Part shown: one piece after another, positions 12,501 through 23,269 of the stretch | How the letters are laid out: each line of letters begins with the position of its first letter | Position numbering within the stretch: position 1 is the stretch's first letter | Assembly (NCBI GenBank): GCA_021014325.1 | Contig: CM037473.1 | Coordinates: 1,998,501 to 2,062,500 of the forward strand | DNA: 64,000 bases | From: Plazaster borealis | Lineage: Eukaryota > Echinodermata > Asteroidea > Forcipulatida > Labidiasteridae | Direction of reading: 5' to 3' | Made by a program: the position numbers and the translations under genes | Notes under the pieces: model-generated | Databases searched by the model: none | What the model was told of the DNA's origin: nothing | What the model saw: only the letters and a program-made list of their open reading frames with translations

Positions 12501-14119
12501 CCCCTGAACCTTCTGGGTGTTATATGGCAGAAAATATTCACACTCTCTGTATTGCCATACATGAAAAAGTGTATTATGGGCTAATAATTATTTATCATTT
12601 TGGATCCTTCATTTATGACAGGTTCAAGTATGAAGCAGTCTTTGTTCTTTCAGGAATGCTTAGTGGTGAGAAAAGTTTGTAAAAAATAAAATTTTAAAAT
12701 TATTGCGCACTCACCTGTTCTCTCTGGAGAGTCTCATAATGCTAAAGAGAGCAAAGTCAGTGATGACTACCTTACCCCTCTCAAGAAAGATATTCTTTGA
12801 CTTAAGATCCTTGTGTATAATGCCCTTAGCATGAAGGTAACCCATGCCCTGTTTGGAAAAAATACATAAAAATACAATCTTTGTTAATGGAACGTCTGTA
12901 TTAATGTGATTAATAGAGCCGCTTAAGCACAAGAAAGTGGCTCAGCGCATACAAATTATGCTTACCAGAATGAATAAAGTTACCAGCTAAAATAACGTTC
13001 AATATGCTCATTTATGCTTAGCAGAAATTTGTTAAGCAATATTTGCTGCTTAAGCAGCTCTATGAAATTGGGCCCAGAAAGGATGGACTGGACAGACTGG
13101 CCATTGATGGGTGAATTGATGGAACCAGAGCTAGAGGGCACTTCAAGGATTGAGGTTTAAGGAGGGGTTGGCATTGGCCAGTGGCACTACTGTGTGGATA
13201 TCGTAAATGGGGCTAAAGATCAGATTGGTTCCAGGTACGGTCACCAATGCCAGACTCTGGCAACGCACATAAAAAAGAGTGCACTGTGACATCATATGCA
13301 AGGTGTCTATTATGTATTTTATGAGCGGCAACATCAGTTTCCAATATTTTCTTACAAAGGCACTGTGCTTCATTAGGCAGAGCTGCCAACATTTTCATCT
13401 TGCAATCAGGAAGATGTTGTACAGCAATCAGGGAGATACTTAGAATTACATTCAGCATCACGGGGAAAATGTTTCCATAAACAAAGATATATTTTAATTT
13501 GACTATGAAGATATTGGTTTGTTTTCAGGGGACCTTCAGCAGAATCAGGGAGAGTTGGCAGCTCCGGTAATTGATAATCCTGGTATGAAATTCAAAAAAG
13601 TTATTTCTTACCTGAGCAATTTGTGTTGCTATGGCAACTGTCCTGTTCATTCCGAAGCGAATGTTTCTTTGATGTATACTGGTGTACAGTGTATCCCCTG
13701 TGCATAAACTGTGCAGAAAGTAAACATAACATGTGTTAGCATTTCACGTCTTCCCTCTTTCCCGTTTTACTTCAGCGTTTGTTGTTTCAAAAACCAATGA
13801 ATTCAAGAAATTTCAAAGGCGTATTTTCCTATTCTATGAAAACCCCATCCTTGCATTTTAGCATTTGAAGTATCTAATTTTTGTACGTAGCATGTACTTG
13901 GCTTATTCCCTTCATTGCATTTGATGAAGTAGTTGTTGACTACGAAAGCCTTCTCAAGTACATGGTGTTACTACAAATCTTATTAGATTGTATCTCCACC
14001 ACGCAAAGTTTCAATTCTCCTTATTTTTACCTTGTCACAATTGCTAAGTTTGGTGGCTTCAGGTATGTTCCCATGAACAGGACAACGTAGTCATGCCTGG
14101 TTTTCTTGAACTGTGACAC
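9594..14119 (-). CDS. KSR: KSR-type pseudokinase (kinase suppressor of Ras), C-terminal six exons
   Basis: Exons in coding order are 14031-14119, 13612-13708, 12715-12848, 11835-11975, 11011-11140 and 9594-9752. All junctions are GT-AG and in phase, giving 249 codons and a stop. In order, the protein shows [106 protein letters not shown] and a tail ending [25 protein letters not shown] and the QASKDVKDIL region are characteristic of KSR1/2, the scaffolding pseudokinases that bring RAF and MEK together. The metal-binding loop reads DFA instead of DFG. The N-lobe and the upstream CA1/C1 domains are not visible; they should lie at higher coordinates or in the gap. Confidence 0.9.
9961..10175 (+). 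repeat. tRNA-derived SINE family C, truncated
   Basis: The SINE body contains TTCGGATGGGACATTAAGCC and AAAGAACCCAGAACACTT, shared with 27560-27640, 29570-29650 and, in reverse, 44650-44730. The tRNA head is missing. Confidence 0.6.
10400..10655 (-). repeat. tRNA-derived SINE family C, reverse copy
   Basis: On the minus strand the tRNA-like head includes a B-box-like GGTTCGAGTCCC. The body has TTCGAATGGGTCGTAAAGCC and AGAACACAGTGCACTTATCG. It lies in the last KSR intron. Confidence 0.65.
10754..10985. mobile_element. Hairpin element rich in GCTACAGC/GTAGCCGTAG, family F copy 1
   Basis: CTGAATTAGCAGCTACGGCT and GTCGTAGCCGTAGTGGATAC form inverted arms around ATGCGTTGAAGTATAACATG. A cleaner copy is at 26190-26330. 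It sits inside the last KSR intron. Confidence 0.55.
11450..11575. mobile_element. Palindromic MITE, family G copy 2
   Basis: It shares AAGCGAGTGCAAAGCA, CGCCTCGCTTTCGC and AGTATGAACCTGGGCTTTAC with 7636-7772. It lies in a KSR intron. Confidence 0.55.
12911..13075. mobile_element. MITE family B copy 1
   Basis: The left end is AGAGCCGCTTAAGCACAAG. The right end is GCTTAAGCAGCTCTATGAAA followed by TTGGGCCC, an inverted pair. The interior GCTTACCAGAAT and TTACCAGC blocks are shared with 29079, 35142, 35310 and 49320. It lies in a KSR intron. Confidence 0.65.
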
Positions 14120-15000
14120 CTGGTGGAAGAAAACACAGGTTATCAGGTTGTTAGAAACCTACGTTAACCTTGATGGTCCCAAATCTTCAAGAATCCTATT
14201 CAGGACGTTGTCAAACTTTGTAGAATATGGTACTAGTGGCTGAAAACAACAATTTCTAAGGAAATAGAAGAGTGGCGACGAGGTGTTTCAATCCGGCACG
14301 ACCCTGCCTGGTTTTAAACAGCCATTTAAGACCGAGCCACTACTTTATTATTCCCATTCATAAATGCCCTTTTTGTGAAAGAGCATAATAATGTAGGAAA
14401 ATCTGTGAAACTTTTGTTTCGTCAATTTTAAATTCCTGTCCTGACGTCCTCAGGCTCCGTTCCACAAAGGGTCAAATTGCATGCGAAGATTCAAAGGTTA
14501 GTGATACACGCATTTACTAATATATTTTACATGGAGTACCAGTACACATTGACTGCATTTAATGTAAATTAGCGCCCGTGTAATCTTGTGCACCAACAAG
14601 CGTATGTTCAAACACTTTTTACCATGTCTCTACTACATGTTTAAACATGGCCACGTGATCTCCTCTCGACCAATCAGAATTGGATAAACTGTCAGGGGCA
14701 TTATCATTACAACAAGCAAACCAAATCAACCTCCAAACATTAAGCGCTGAATTACCATGAAGGGGAAGATTTTGAAGGATATGGGTGGGTCTCTAACCAA
14801 AACACTCAAAACTTCATTTTGTTTGTCGTTCACTGGAACTCATCATACTTTTCAAACTGTTGCTGTTTGAATATTATGAAACTGTTTAAATTGTTAACAG
14901 AATCAAGTAGTAAACCACAAGGGAAACTGACTGGGTAAATTTACACAGTCAGTTTCCCTTGTGGTTTATTATTTGATATCTGAAATAAAAAGTCCCATCC
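14120..15000. other. No coding exon recognised before the gap
   Basis: The upstream KSR kinase exon (glycine-rich loop) should lie at or beyond this position on the minus strand, but I could not find it. The last 90 bases are a hairpin element (separate entry). Confidence 0.3.
14911..14967. repeat. Near-perfect hairpin next to the gap
   Basis: The left arm AACCACAAGGGAAACTGACT and the right arm AGTCAGTTTCCCTTGTGGTT are reverse complements. A short AT stretch at about 14937-14942 is the loop. The right-arm sequence continues as TTATTATTTGATATCTGAAA. The same end occurs singly at 2480-2505 and 57600-57650, so this is the terminus of a dispersed element present twice, head-to-head. Confidence 0.75.
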
Positions 15001-15500
15001 NNNNNNNNNNNNNNNNNNNNNNNNNNNNNNNNNNNNNNNNNNNNNNNNNNNNNNNNNNNNNNNNNNNNNNNNNNNNNNNNNNNNNNNNNNNNNNNNNNNN
15101 NNNNNNNNNNNNNNNNNNNNNNNNNNNNNNNNNNNNNNNNNNNNNNNNNNNNNNNNNNNNNNNNNNNNNNNNNNNNNNNNNNNNNNNNNNNNNNNNNNNN
15201 NNNNNNNNNNNNNNNNNNNNNNNNNNNNNNNNNNNNNNNNNNNNNNNNNNNNNNNNNNNNNNNNNNNNNNNNNNNNNNNNNNNNNNNNNNNNNNNNNNNN
15301 NNNNNNNNNNNNNNNNNNNNNNNNNNNNNNNNNNNNNNNNNNNNNNNNNNNNNNNNNNNNNNNNNNNNNNNNNNNNNNNNNNNNNNNNNNNNNNNNNNNN
15401 NNNNNNNNNNNNNNNNNNNNNNNNNNNNNNNNNNNNNNNNNNNNNNNNNNNNNNNNNNNNNNNNNNNNNNNNNNNNNNNNNNNNNNNNNNNNNNNNNNNN
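15001..15500. other. Assembly gap (500 Ns)
   Basis: Exactly 500 Ns, which looks like a placeholder rather than a measured size. Left flank: a hairpin repeat. Right flank: a histone mRNA 3' end. All open frames that cross it are artefacts. Confidence 0.99.
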
Positions 15501-15538
15501 TCGAACGGCTCGTTTCTCTGAAGACGAGCAGACAGACC

Positions 15539-15585
15539 CGCACATCAGCTCTTTTCAGAGCCAACACATCCTCCCAAAAGAGATT
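15539..15585 (+). terminator. Histone 3' stem-loop and downstream element of a gene hidden in the gap
   Basis: AGCTCTTTTCAGAGCC at 15547-15562 matches the stem-loop 3' of the H4 and H3 genes in this window except for the first base. It is followed by an ACA context and then CCAAAAGAGATTG, the histone downstream element that pairs with U7 snRNA. No histone coding sequence remains between 15501 and the loop, so the stop codon must be at or left of the gap edge. The gene would be on the plus strand. Which histone it is cannot be told. Confidence 0.8.
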
Positions 15586-16284
15586 GTACTCATGGTTGTA
15601 CCTGCAAGTTTACTAGTTATAGTTTCTTCTTATTTTCCACACCATGCAAAGCTTCAAACATCACTTTGGACTAGTGGAGTTCGTTCTGAAGGGAGACCCG
15701 GCCCACTACAGTAAATTAAATTGTTTAATTGATGTAATAATTGCATCTGAACAGTGGGGTTAAAGGGGGAGGGGGCATGGAAGGGACCCCCCCCCCCCGA
15801 ATTCTTGATGGTTCGATATATTGAATCAAAACATACATAACAAATTAAAATAATTAATCTTTTGCCGCCCCCACCCCTCCCCAATTGAATTAAGTCTTGT
15901 TACGCCATGGCATCTAAGCAAAGAGTATTACAGAAGTTTTACCTGCAGCACACTTTGGTGTAAAGTTAAAAACCAAAGTAATAATGCTAAACAAGTTTTA
16001 TTTATTTTTATAGTCGGTTATTTGTAAATCTTTGTAAACGCCAAGTAGTAAACCACCATCTTTTTAAATGCAACATCCTTGAGGCTCAGTGGGATGCTGG
16101 GGGGGGGGGGGGGTTCATGGCTTCATTGGTTCAGAGACTTTCATAAAATGTACAGAAACTTTATTACAAAAAATAAAATCAAACATGCGATTTCTCGGGT
16201 GAAGTCTCTCCTTTGCAGCTGAAGCTTTTCCATTGGGTTGGGTCGTCAGGTGGATGAACAGATTGTGTACGTTTTTGTACTGGG
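15586..16284. other. No gene recognised
   Basis: Contains poly-C (15787-15797) and poly-G (16099-16112) tracts and otherwise unremarkable AT-rich DNA. A KSR upstream exon could be here but none could be supported. Confidence 0.3.
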
Positions 16285-16623
16285 AAAATTGTTAGCATAA
16301 AAACTGACTTGGTAACGAGCAACAGAGAGCTGTTGATGGTATAAAACATTGTGAGAAACGACTCCCTCTGAAGTAACGTAGTTTTTGAGAAAGAGGTAAT
16401 TTCTCACTAAAATAATAAAAACTTCTTGCAAGAAGTTGTTATTCCTAAGTGAAAGCACACAAATTTGTACAACAAGGGCATATTTTCTTTCATCATTTTC
16501 TTGCAACTTCGATGACCAATTGAGCCCAAATTTTCACAGGCTAGTTAATTTATGCATATGTTGGGATACACCAAGTGAGAACACTGGTCTTTGACAATTA
16601 CCAAACGTGTACGATGCCTTTAA
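16285..16623 (-). mobile_element. TTAA MITE family A, left-truncated
   Basis: The body includes GGTAACGAGCAACAGAGAGC, GACTCCCTCTGAAGTAACGT and the internal palindrome CTTCTTGCAAGAAG. The right end CAAACGTGTACGATGCCTTT plus AA is intact. The left terminal repeat is degraded. Confidence 0.75.
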
Positions 16624-17201
16624 CATTACCTGTGCAGGGTTGTTCTGGGGGGTTACACACCTATGTTCTGATACCCATATGTTCCGACACACCTAGTGTA
16701 TTTTCCTATTCGTAACCCTAACCCTAGCATGTAAATTACGTGAGGGTTTTCGGAATATAGGGGTGTCGGAACAAAGGGGTGTCGGAAGTCACAATTCTGG
16801 GGATCTCACAAGACAAGCAAAATATTTATTTCATAGTTTATGGTTTAGTATGCTGCGTGAATATTTTTTCCCATACAATGTGTCACAATCTGCCTGTCCT
16901 GAAGAGACTAAGTTTGTATCATGATTCAGATACTGTGAACTTTTTTACCAAGCAAACCAGCTTCTTGATTTGAATTTGTATTTTATAAAAATAGAATTTT
17001 ACAGTCATTGTCGAAACCTTATTTTATGTTCAAATGCTTTTTTTGTTTAATTTTTACAACATTCTCTGATTAAATTTTGATATATGCCACAATTTTCTCC
17101 AGATGATTGTTTATTTAATTTTTGTGTATATTTAGCAGGGTTTCACTTTAAAGTTGCATGGCCGGATTTTCAAAACAAAAAAACTTTGGCATATCTGGAT
17201 C

Positions 17202-17447
17202 AGGGGCAAATTTCATAGTGAAATTTGCTTAAGCGTTATTGTATTTCACAGAATAGCAAGAAAATTAGGCGGCCAGGTTGCGCGTTCAATATGGATTTGC
17301 ATTGTTACGTCATTCATTTTCATACAGTAAGCACCGGAAGGTTAGCATGCGTTTCCGTGTGCTCACGGTTAGCAGAGCTATGAAATGGAAACTTGTGCTG
17401 TAAGCACAAAATTGGCCATTGTTAAGCAGCTCTATGAAAATGGGCCC
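17202..17447. mobile_element. MITE family B, longer variant
   Basis: The left end CAAATTTCATAGTGAAATTT reads into GCTTAAGCG. The right end GTTAAGCAGCTCTATGAAAA precedes TGGGCCC. The interior AGCACCGGAAGGTTAGCATG differs from the short copies. Confidence 0.5.
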
Positions 17448-17479
17448 TGGATATTACTGAATAAACACCTGTAAAGGCT

Positions 17480-17840
17480 ATCATGATCAGGAGCGTATGT
17501 GCATGGGCTGTATACAGGGTGTAGTGCTATTAAATTTTGAAGCAAGCCCCCCTTGATTATTTTGAAAGTTTTAACTTGAGTTGTCCAGACGGGTTTTGAA
17601 TGTGGTGTTTGATTGGGCATTATTATAATCTGGCAGGGCGTTCCATTCTGGGATAGTTTTCGGGTACAATGAGTTGAGGAAACAGCAGTTTTTTTAGTTG
17701 AATACGAGAGTAGGTGTGTTTATTTGAAGTTTGCCTGGAGTGGTAGTGTGGCTGGATGTCGCAATTACAGTGTAGTTGCATATGCTTATATGCCTCGGAC
17801 ACCTGCACAAAATACATGCAGAATTGTTTGGAGATAATGT
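17480..17840 (-). mobile_element. LINE 3'-end fragment (reverse transcriptase C-terminus)
   Basis: On the minus strand, the frames encode a segment like NKHTYSRIQLKKLLFPQL, then IPEWNALPD after a frameshift, then TTQVKTFKII. WNALP or WNSLP followed by a basic FK-rich tail is the usual C-terminus of non-LTR reverse transcriptases. It is broken by frameshifts and stops. Confidence 0.6.
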
Positions 17841-18831
17841 CCGTACGTATCCCTACAATAATTCATTTTCGGTTTTTAAATAACAAGACTACGGTACCAC
17901 TACTCATTGACAGTTTTTTGTGAGGTAGCTTGAATGAAACTTGACACACTTTCTCGAAAATTGAAAATAGCCATTCAAAATTTTAATTTGAAATGGAAAT
18001 GTTCAGACCTAGCATCTCTAAGGTTTACCCCCATTCCAGGGTCAATCTAATGCAGCTTTGTGTCTCCATCCATAGGGCCAATCCACTGAACTTCCGGGGA
18101 TTCTACTAAACTAAATCTGATTGATGATTTTACCAAACACAACTTTTATGTGAGATTTGATGTCTGAAAATTGCGGGCCTGGACTCCTCCCAATAATTAT
18201 GTTAGAACCTGAACCTCCCAGATGCTACAATTCAGGTTTACTGGGGTACTCTATTTTCTGTGCATGCCACCAGAAATGTTCGGTCACAATGTAGACTGTT
18301 TCTTTCTCCCTTTGATGATCGTTTTACTTCTTTCAAGAAAAAATGAATGCTCAAAAAAGGAGGTTTTGAGAAAATGCTGAAAAATCATGCCTGCATAGGC
18401 CTAGCTGCCAATTTCCCACGATTCTGCGGAAAGCTCTCTATAAAACAATCTTTCCATGTAGGCCTACTGAAACAAAATCTCCCCGATTGTTTTTGAATTT
18501 AATTCGAAATCTAGGCTATTCAATTACAAACAAAAAACAATTAGGCCCTAGGCCTAGGCCTAATACAACTAGAGATGCAAATGTTGGCAGCTCTGACATG
18601 TCTGACCGAGTGGTAACCTACTGTCTTGACTGTATTAAATGTGGAACGTTAAATAATTTAATTTTCAACACAACAGTTTATTATGACAACACGTAGTGAC
18701 GTAGGTCACGTAGTCCAAGGAGGTGGTAAGCCTTTTTTATTTTCATTTTACTCTTTAAATCTTTGCTGTAAAAAAACAAACATATTTAAGAAATGACAGA
18801 ACATAGTTTTATCTCTTTTTGGAAGTTGTGT

Positions 18832-18847
18832 GGCTCTGAAAAGAGCC
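18832..18847 (-). terminator. Histone H3 3' stem-loop
   Basis: The minus-strand sequence is GGCTCTTTTCAGAGCC, a 6-bp stem with a 4-base loop, about 29 bases after the H3 stop. The downstream element AAAAAGAGAT follows at 18811-18820. A poly(A) signal (complement of TTTATT at about 18736) lies further on as a possible alternative end. Confidence 0.95.
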
Positions 18848-18875
18848 GGTTGTTTTTTGTGAGGCGACTTGAAAT

Positions 18876-19289
<414 letters not shown>

Positions 19290-19342
19290 TCAGTGTTGAT
19301 GATAAAAATCGTCTGATAATTTTTTTGGATTTCCCGGCACGA

Positions 19343-19349
19343 CTTTATA
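19343..19349 (-). promoter_or_regulatory. H3 TATA box
   Basis: TATAAAG on the minus strand, 57 bases upstream of the H3 start codon. This is typical core promoter spacing for a short histone leader. Confidence 0.8.
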
Positions 19350-19369
19350 GCAAACCTCAATCCAACGTG

Positions 19370-19457
19370 ATTGGACCACTATTACGTGTTACACCATTGG
19401 TCGCAAACGAAAACAACGCGTCACATGATTGGTCAGTATTTCCACCTTTCTAATTGG
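19370..19457 (-). promoter_or_regulatory. Cluster of four CCAAT boxes upstream of H3
   Basis: ATTGG (CCAAT on the minus strand) occurs at 19370-19374, 19396-19400, 19428-19432 and 19453-19457, with spacings of about 26-32 bases. Clustered CCAAT boxes are the NF-Y sites usual in cell-cycle histone promoters. Confidence 0.75.
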
Positions 19458-19940
19458 TCAAAGTTGAAACCTACGTTTTGGTAATTTTCGACGGGACGTG
19501 TTAACGAATAAGGCAAAAAACAAAACATTTGTTAAATAAATATAACAAAAATACGTTAAAGCACAGATTATATTATAAAACATCCGGCTGTAATAATTAT
19601 ATACTAAACAAAAATATATTTTAATGTCCAAATTCTTGTATAACAGCATTTCGTTTTTCGTTTTTTCAACAAATTTGGTTTAGGTAATGTTTATGCATTT
19701 TGTATGACCAATCAACACTTCCGTCTGTTGCAGGAAAACCTTTGACGAAACAAATAATGATACACAAACACTTAATTACGACAACAAAACGTTCCCTCGG
19801 TAGACGGAAAATTGTTAAAGTACAAAAATTAACAATGTAAAGTAAATGCTTACACTATAAAACAAAATTTAATTTCATAGGACAACTTTGTAAACGTTTC
19901 GAGACGAAACTCAGACAAGCTGATCAATCCTCCATGATCG

Positions 19941-20712
<772 letters not shown>

Positions 20713-20737
20713 ATTTCGCATCTCCTACAAACAATCC

Positions 20738-20775
20738 GGCTCTTTTCAGAGCCACCACATCTTCCAAAAAGAGAT
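20738..20775 (+). terminator. Histone H4 3' stem-loop and downstream element
   Basis: GGCTCTTTTCAGAGCC at 20738-20753 is identical to the H3 loop. CAAAAAGAGAT at 20765-20775 is the U7-pairing element. AATAAA at about 20823 is a possible back-up poly(A) signal. Confidence 0.95.
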
Positions 20776-20839
20776 TACTTTGTGTCTGTTTAAATTTAAT
20801 TGTTTTATTTAATTAACTGTTCAATAAAAAATATAAAAA

Positions 20840-22004
20840 TATGTCATAAAAAAGAAATTATTATTATTAAAAATGTTGATCCAGCAATAAAACCACTGTT
20901 TCTGTGCATATTGGTTAGCCCCACTTCTGTGCCCAGATCTGAATCCTTTGGCCATATGTCGGGACCCATTAGTTAAGCGGTCGGCTATCCATAATCCAAA
21001 GTGCACTCAGATCTGGCCACAGAAGTTGGGCTAGCATTGGTTTGCAACAAATTGGGTTCAATTAAATTCATAATTTTTTATTTAATTAAACATTTCATTA
21101 TTTACAAATGCAAATAGGCCCCCTTTAGTTTTTTTATTGTTTTGTTGCACCAAAAACAAAAGGTTGCCTTCACCAAATTATAAAGACTAGAGAGGTCACA
21201 ACCAATAATTATAAGTACAGTAGGCCTAGTAGGCCTACTGGTAAACTATTATTAGTTGCTGGATGGACCCACTGCCGTGTCTTAAGTGTCAGGTAGTACT
21301 CGTCATAGCGGAACGAACCTCGTATTGAGTCTGAGTTCTAGCATGTCTAGTACTAGGAGTCGTCTTTGCTACCACCCCTCGGTCAGTACCGTTACTTTGG
21401 GTGTAGGCCTACTGCAAGTGTAAACCAAAGAATCTCCTTGATCCGTCCATAGACTACTACACAGGACATACATGTTCACTGCTTGTGGCTGATATATTTT
21501 TCGTTCATTATACGCTTGTGGTTGTTAATTTAACAGACATTAGTCAGATTTTTTGATAAATTACACAAATCATGAGTACAGTAGGAAAAGAAATCAATCT
21601 ATTAATTTAAAAAAATAAACATCTGAATTCATAAAGTACATGATAGGCAAGTTCAACTTCTCTCAATCTCTTTATAAATGTCACTTGTGTTGATAATTAA
21701 TCACCAATCCCCCATCTACTCCTTCTTGACATGTCCACACACTAGATGTTGCGTTTCAGCCAGAACTGAGCACAGTCTTTGACATTTTCATTGTATTTTA
21801 GGTGTCCGGCCTCACATTTCTGCTCAAGGTATGCAGTAGGGGACATCTGGTCTACTGCAAAGATTTGTTTAAAATTACAAATTGTTGCAGTCAGGTCCAA
21901 ATCTGCTTTTCATTTTCTTGTAGGGATTTCTGCTAAAAATATTGTTCCTCTCATAATGTACAGAATATTCCTCCAGTCTTCTTACGGCCAACATTTCTCT
22001 ATCC
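20840..22004. other. Intergenic, nothing coding recognised
   Basis: AT-rich DNA between H4 and the small membrane protein gene. The right end is probably the 3' UTR of the minus-strand gene that stops at 22005. An inverted motif around 20910-21040 (AGATCTG...CAGATCT with GGGCTAGC/GGTTAGCCCC) may be a small hairpin element. Confidence 0.3.
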
Positions 22005-23257
22005 TTATATTGTAGCATTATGATTGATTGGATGAACGCCTTGGCGGGGATTTTTTCTTGTTGGCCGATAAACGAAGATTGTTAATCCAATTAAAAAAAC
22101 AATCAGAGCTGACATCACTCCAACACTCAGACCTACAGAAAGAGAATCACAGTGCAATATCATAAACTTATTTTAAGAGAAGCAATTGAAAATTGTCCCA
22201 AAGATGCACATTTTTAACATGTTATTCTGTGTGCTTTCTGCCTCTCTTCCTCTCTATTCATGTTTTCCCATTTGACTGCTTCGGTGTACTAGTATACCTC
22301 ACTGTTTATATGTTTTGTGTTGTCATTTAGCCTTTGAGAAAGACTCTGCTAGGGTCGAAACGTCAGGCCATTAACTATTTTTTGCATTTATACTGTATGT
22401 CCTTTTAGTTGGTATAAGCAGTTTGCAACAGCTAATTCTACTTTCTCATAATATTATAAAGGAAGTGACTAGTGGAAAACAAAGGTTTTTATTAAAGTGA
22501 CACAAGGTCTCAAATAAACTGGAGAATAGAAAATAAATATTGTGTATAACAGTTTTTACCAAACTGGGATAAAAATGTTTCCTTTAAAGGCACTGTACAA
22601 GTTTGGTAATTACTCAAAATATATATTTGCATAAAAACTTACTTGGTAACGAGCAACGGAGAGCTGTTGATAGTACAAAACATTGTGAGAAACGACTCCC
22701 TCTGAAGTAACGTAGTTTTTGAGAAAGAGGTAATTTCTCACTAAAATAATAAAAGACTTCTTGCAAGAAGCCTTTTATTCCTATCTGAAAGCACACAAAT
22801 TTGTACAACAAGGGTGTTTTTTCTTTCATCATTTTCTTGCAACTTCAATGACCAACTGAGCCCAAATTTTCACAGGCTTGTTATTTTATGCATCTGTTGG
22901 GATACACCAAGTGAGAACACTGGTCTTTGACAATTCCCAAACGTGTTCAGTGCCTTTTAAGTGACACAAGGTCTCAAATAAACTGGAAATAGAAAATAAA
23001 TATTGTGTATAACAGTTTTTAACAAACAATATCGGGATAAAAATATTCCCTTTAAAATGAGAAATCTGAGTAGGTGGGGGTTTTGAAACAAAAAATAAAC
23101 AGATCTTTATGGTTTCCTCCTTACCAATATCTTGATTTTTAAGAACGTCAATGGGGCCTTGTCCATTCCCTGGATTATCTTCTTGTGCTCCTCCATGGCA
23201 TCCTTCAAGCCATGCTAATAAAACTGGAAACAAGTGAACATAAAGCAACTGCATCAT
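22005..23257 (-). CDS. Small type I single-pass membrane protein (86 aa), two exons
   Basis: Exon 1 is 23125-23257 and exon 2 is 22005-22132. They join in phase 1 at GTAAGG/CTGTAG to give 86 residues and a TAA stop. Exon 1 begins MMQLLYVHLFPVLLAWLEG, a signal peptide, followed by a short hydrophilic ectodomain (AQEDNPGNGQGPIDVLKNQD). Exon 2 gives VGVMSALIVFLIGLTIFVY, a transmembrane helix with a YRPTRKNPR stop-transfer segment and a tail ending NHNATI. The strong acceptor CTTCTTTTCAG at 23259 implies an upstream non-coding exon, so I chose the ATG just after it rather than the in-frame one at 23311. I do not recognise the family. It is divergent to NSRP1. Confidence 0.62.
22205..22430 (+). 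repeat. Element end with hammerhead-like core, copy 2 (best copy)
   Basis: A CT-rich lead-in (GTGCTTTCTGCCTCTCTTCC) is followed by CCTTTGAGAAA, GACTCTGCTAGGGTCGAAAC and GTCAGGCCATTAACTA. The lead-in is shared with copy 1 (1580-1750) and the tail GTATAAGCAGTTTGCAACAG is shared with 55027-55130. It lies in the intron of the small membrane protein gene. Confidence 0.6.
22495..23057. repeat. 93-bp direct repeat flanking a MITE
   Basis: AAGTGACACAAGGTCTCAAA begins both copies (22495 and 22959). Each continues for about 93 bases to a TTTAAA, with roughly 90 percent identity by eye. The TTAA MITE at 22584-22960 sits exactly between them. Confidence 0.85.
22584..22960 (+). mobile_element. TTAA MITE family A, complete copy
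   Basis: It starts TTAAAGGCACTGTACAAGTT and ends AACGTGTTCAGTGCCTTTTAA-like, with imperfect inverted ends of about 25 bases and a TTAA at each edge. The internal palindrome is CTTCTTGCAAGAAG. It is non-coding. TTAA target duplication points to mobilisation by a piggyBac-type transposase, which is inference. Confidence 0.85.
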
Positions 23258-23269
23258 TCTGAAAAGAAG

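Noticed and set aside
12307..12682. Plus-strand frames near 12.3-12.7 kb.
   Set aside because: They lie in a KSR intron on the opposite strand, with no domains.
14941..15567. Three long open frames of about 190-210 codons across 15001-15500.
   Set aside because: They consist almost entirely of Ns.
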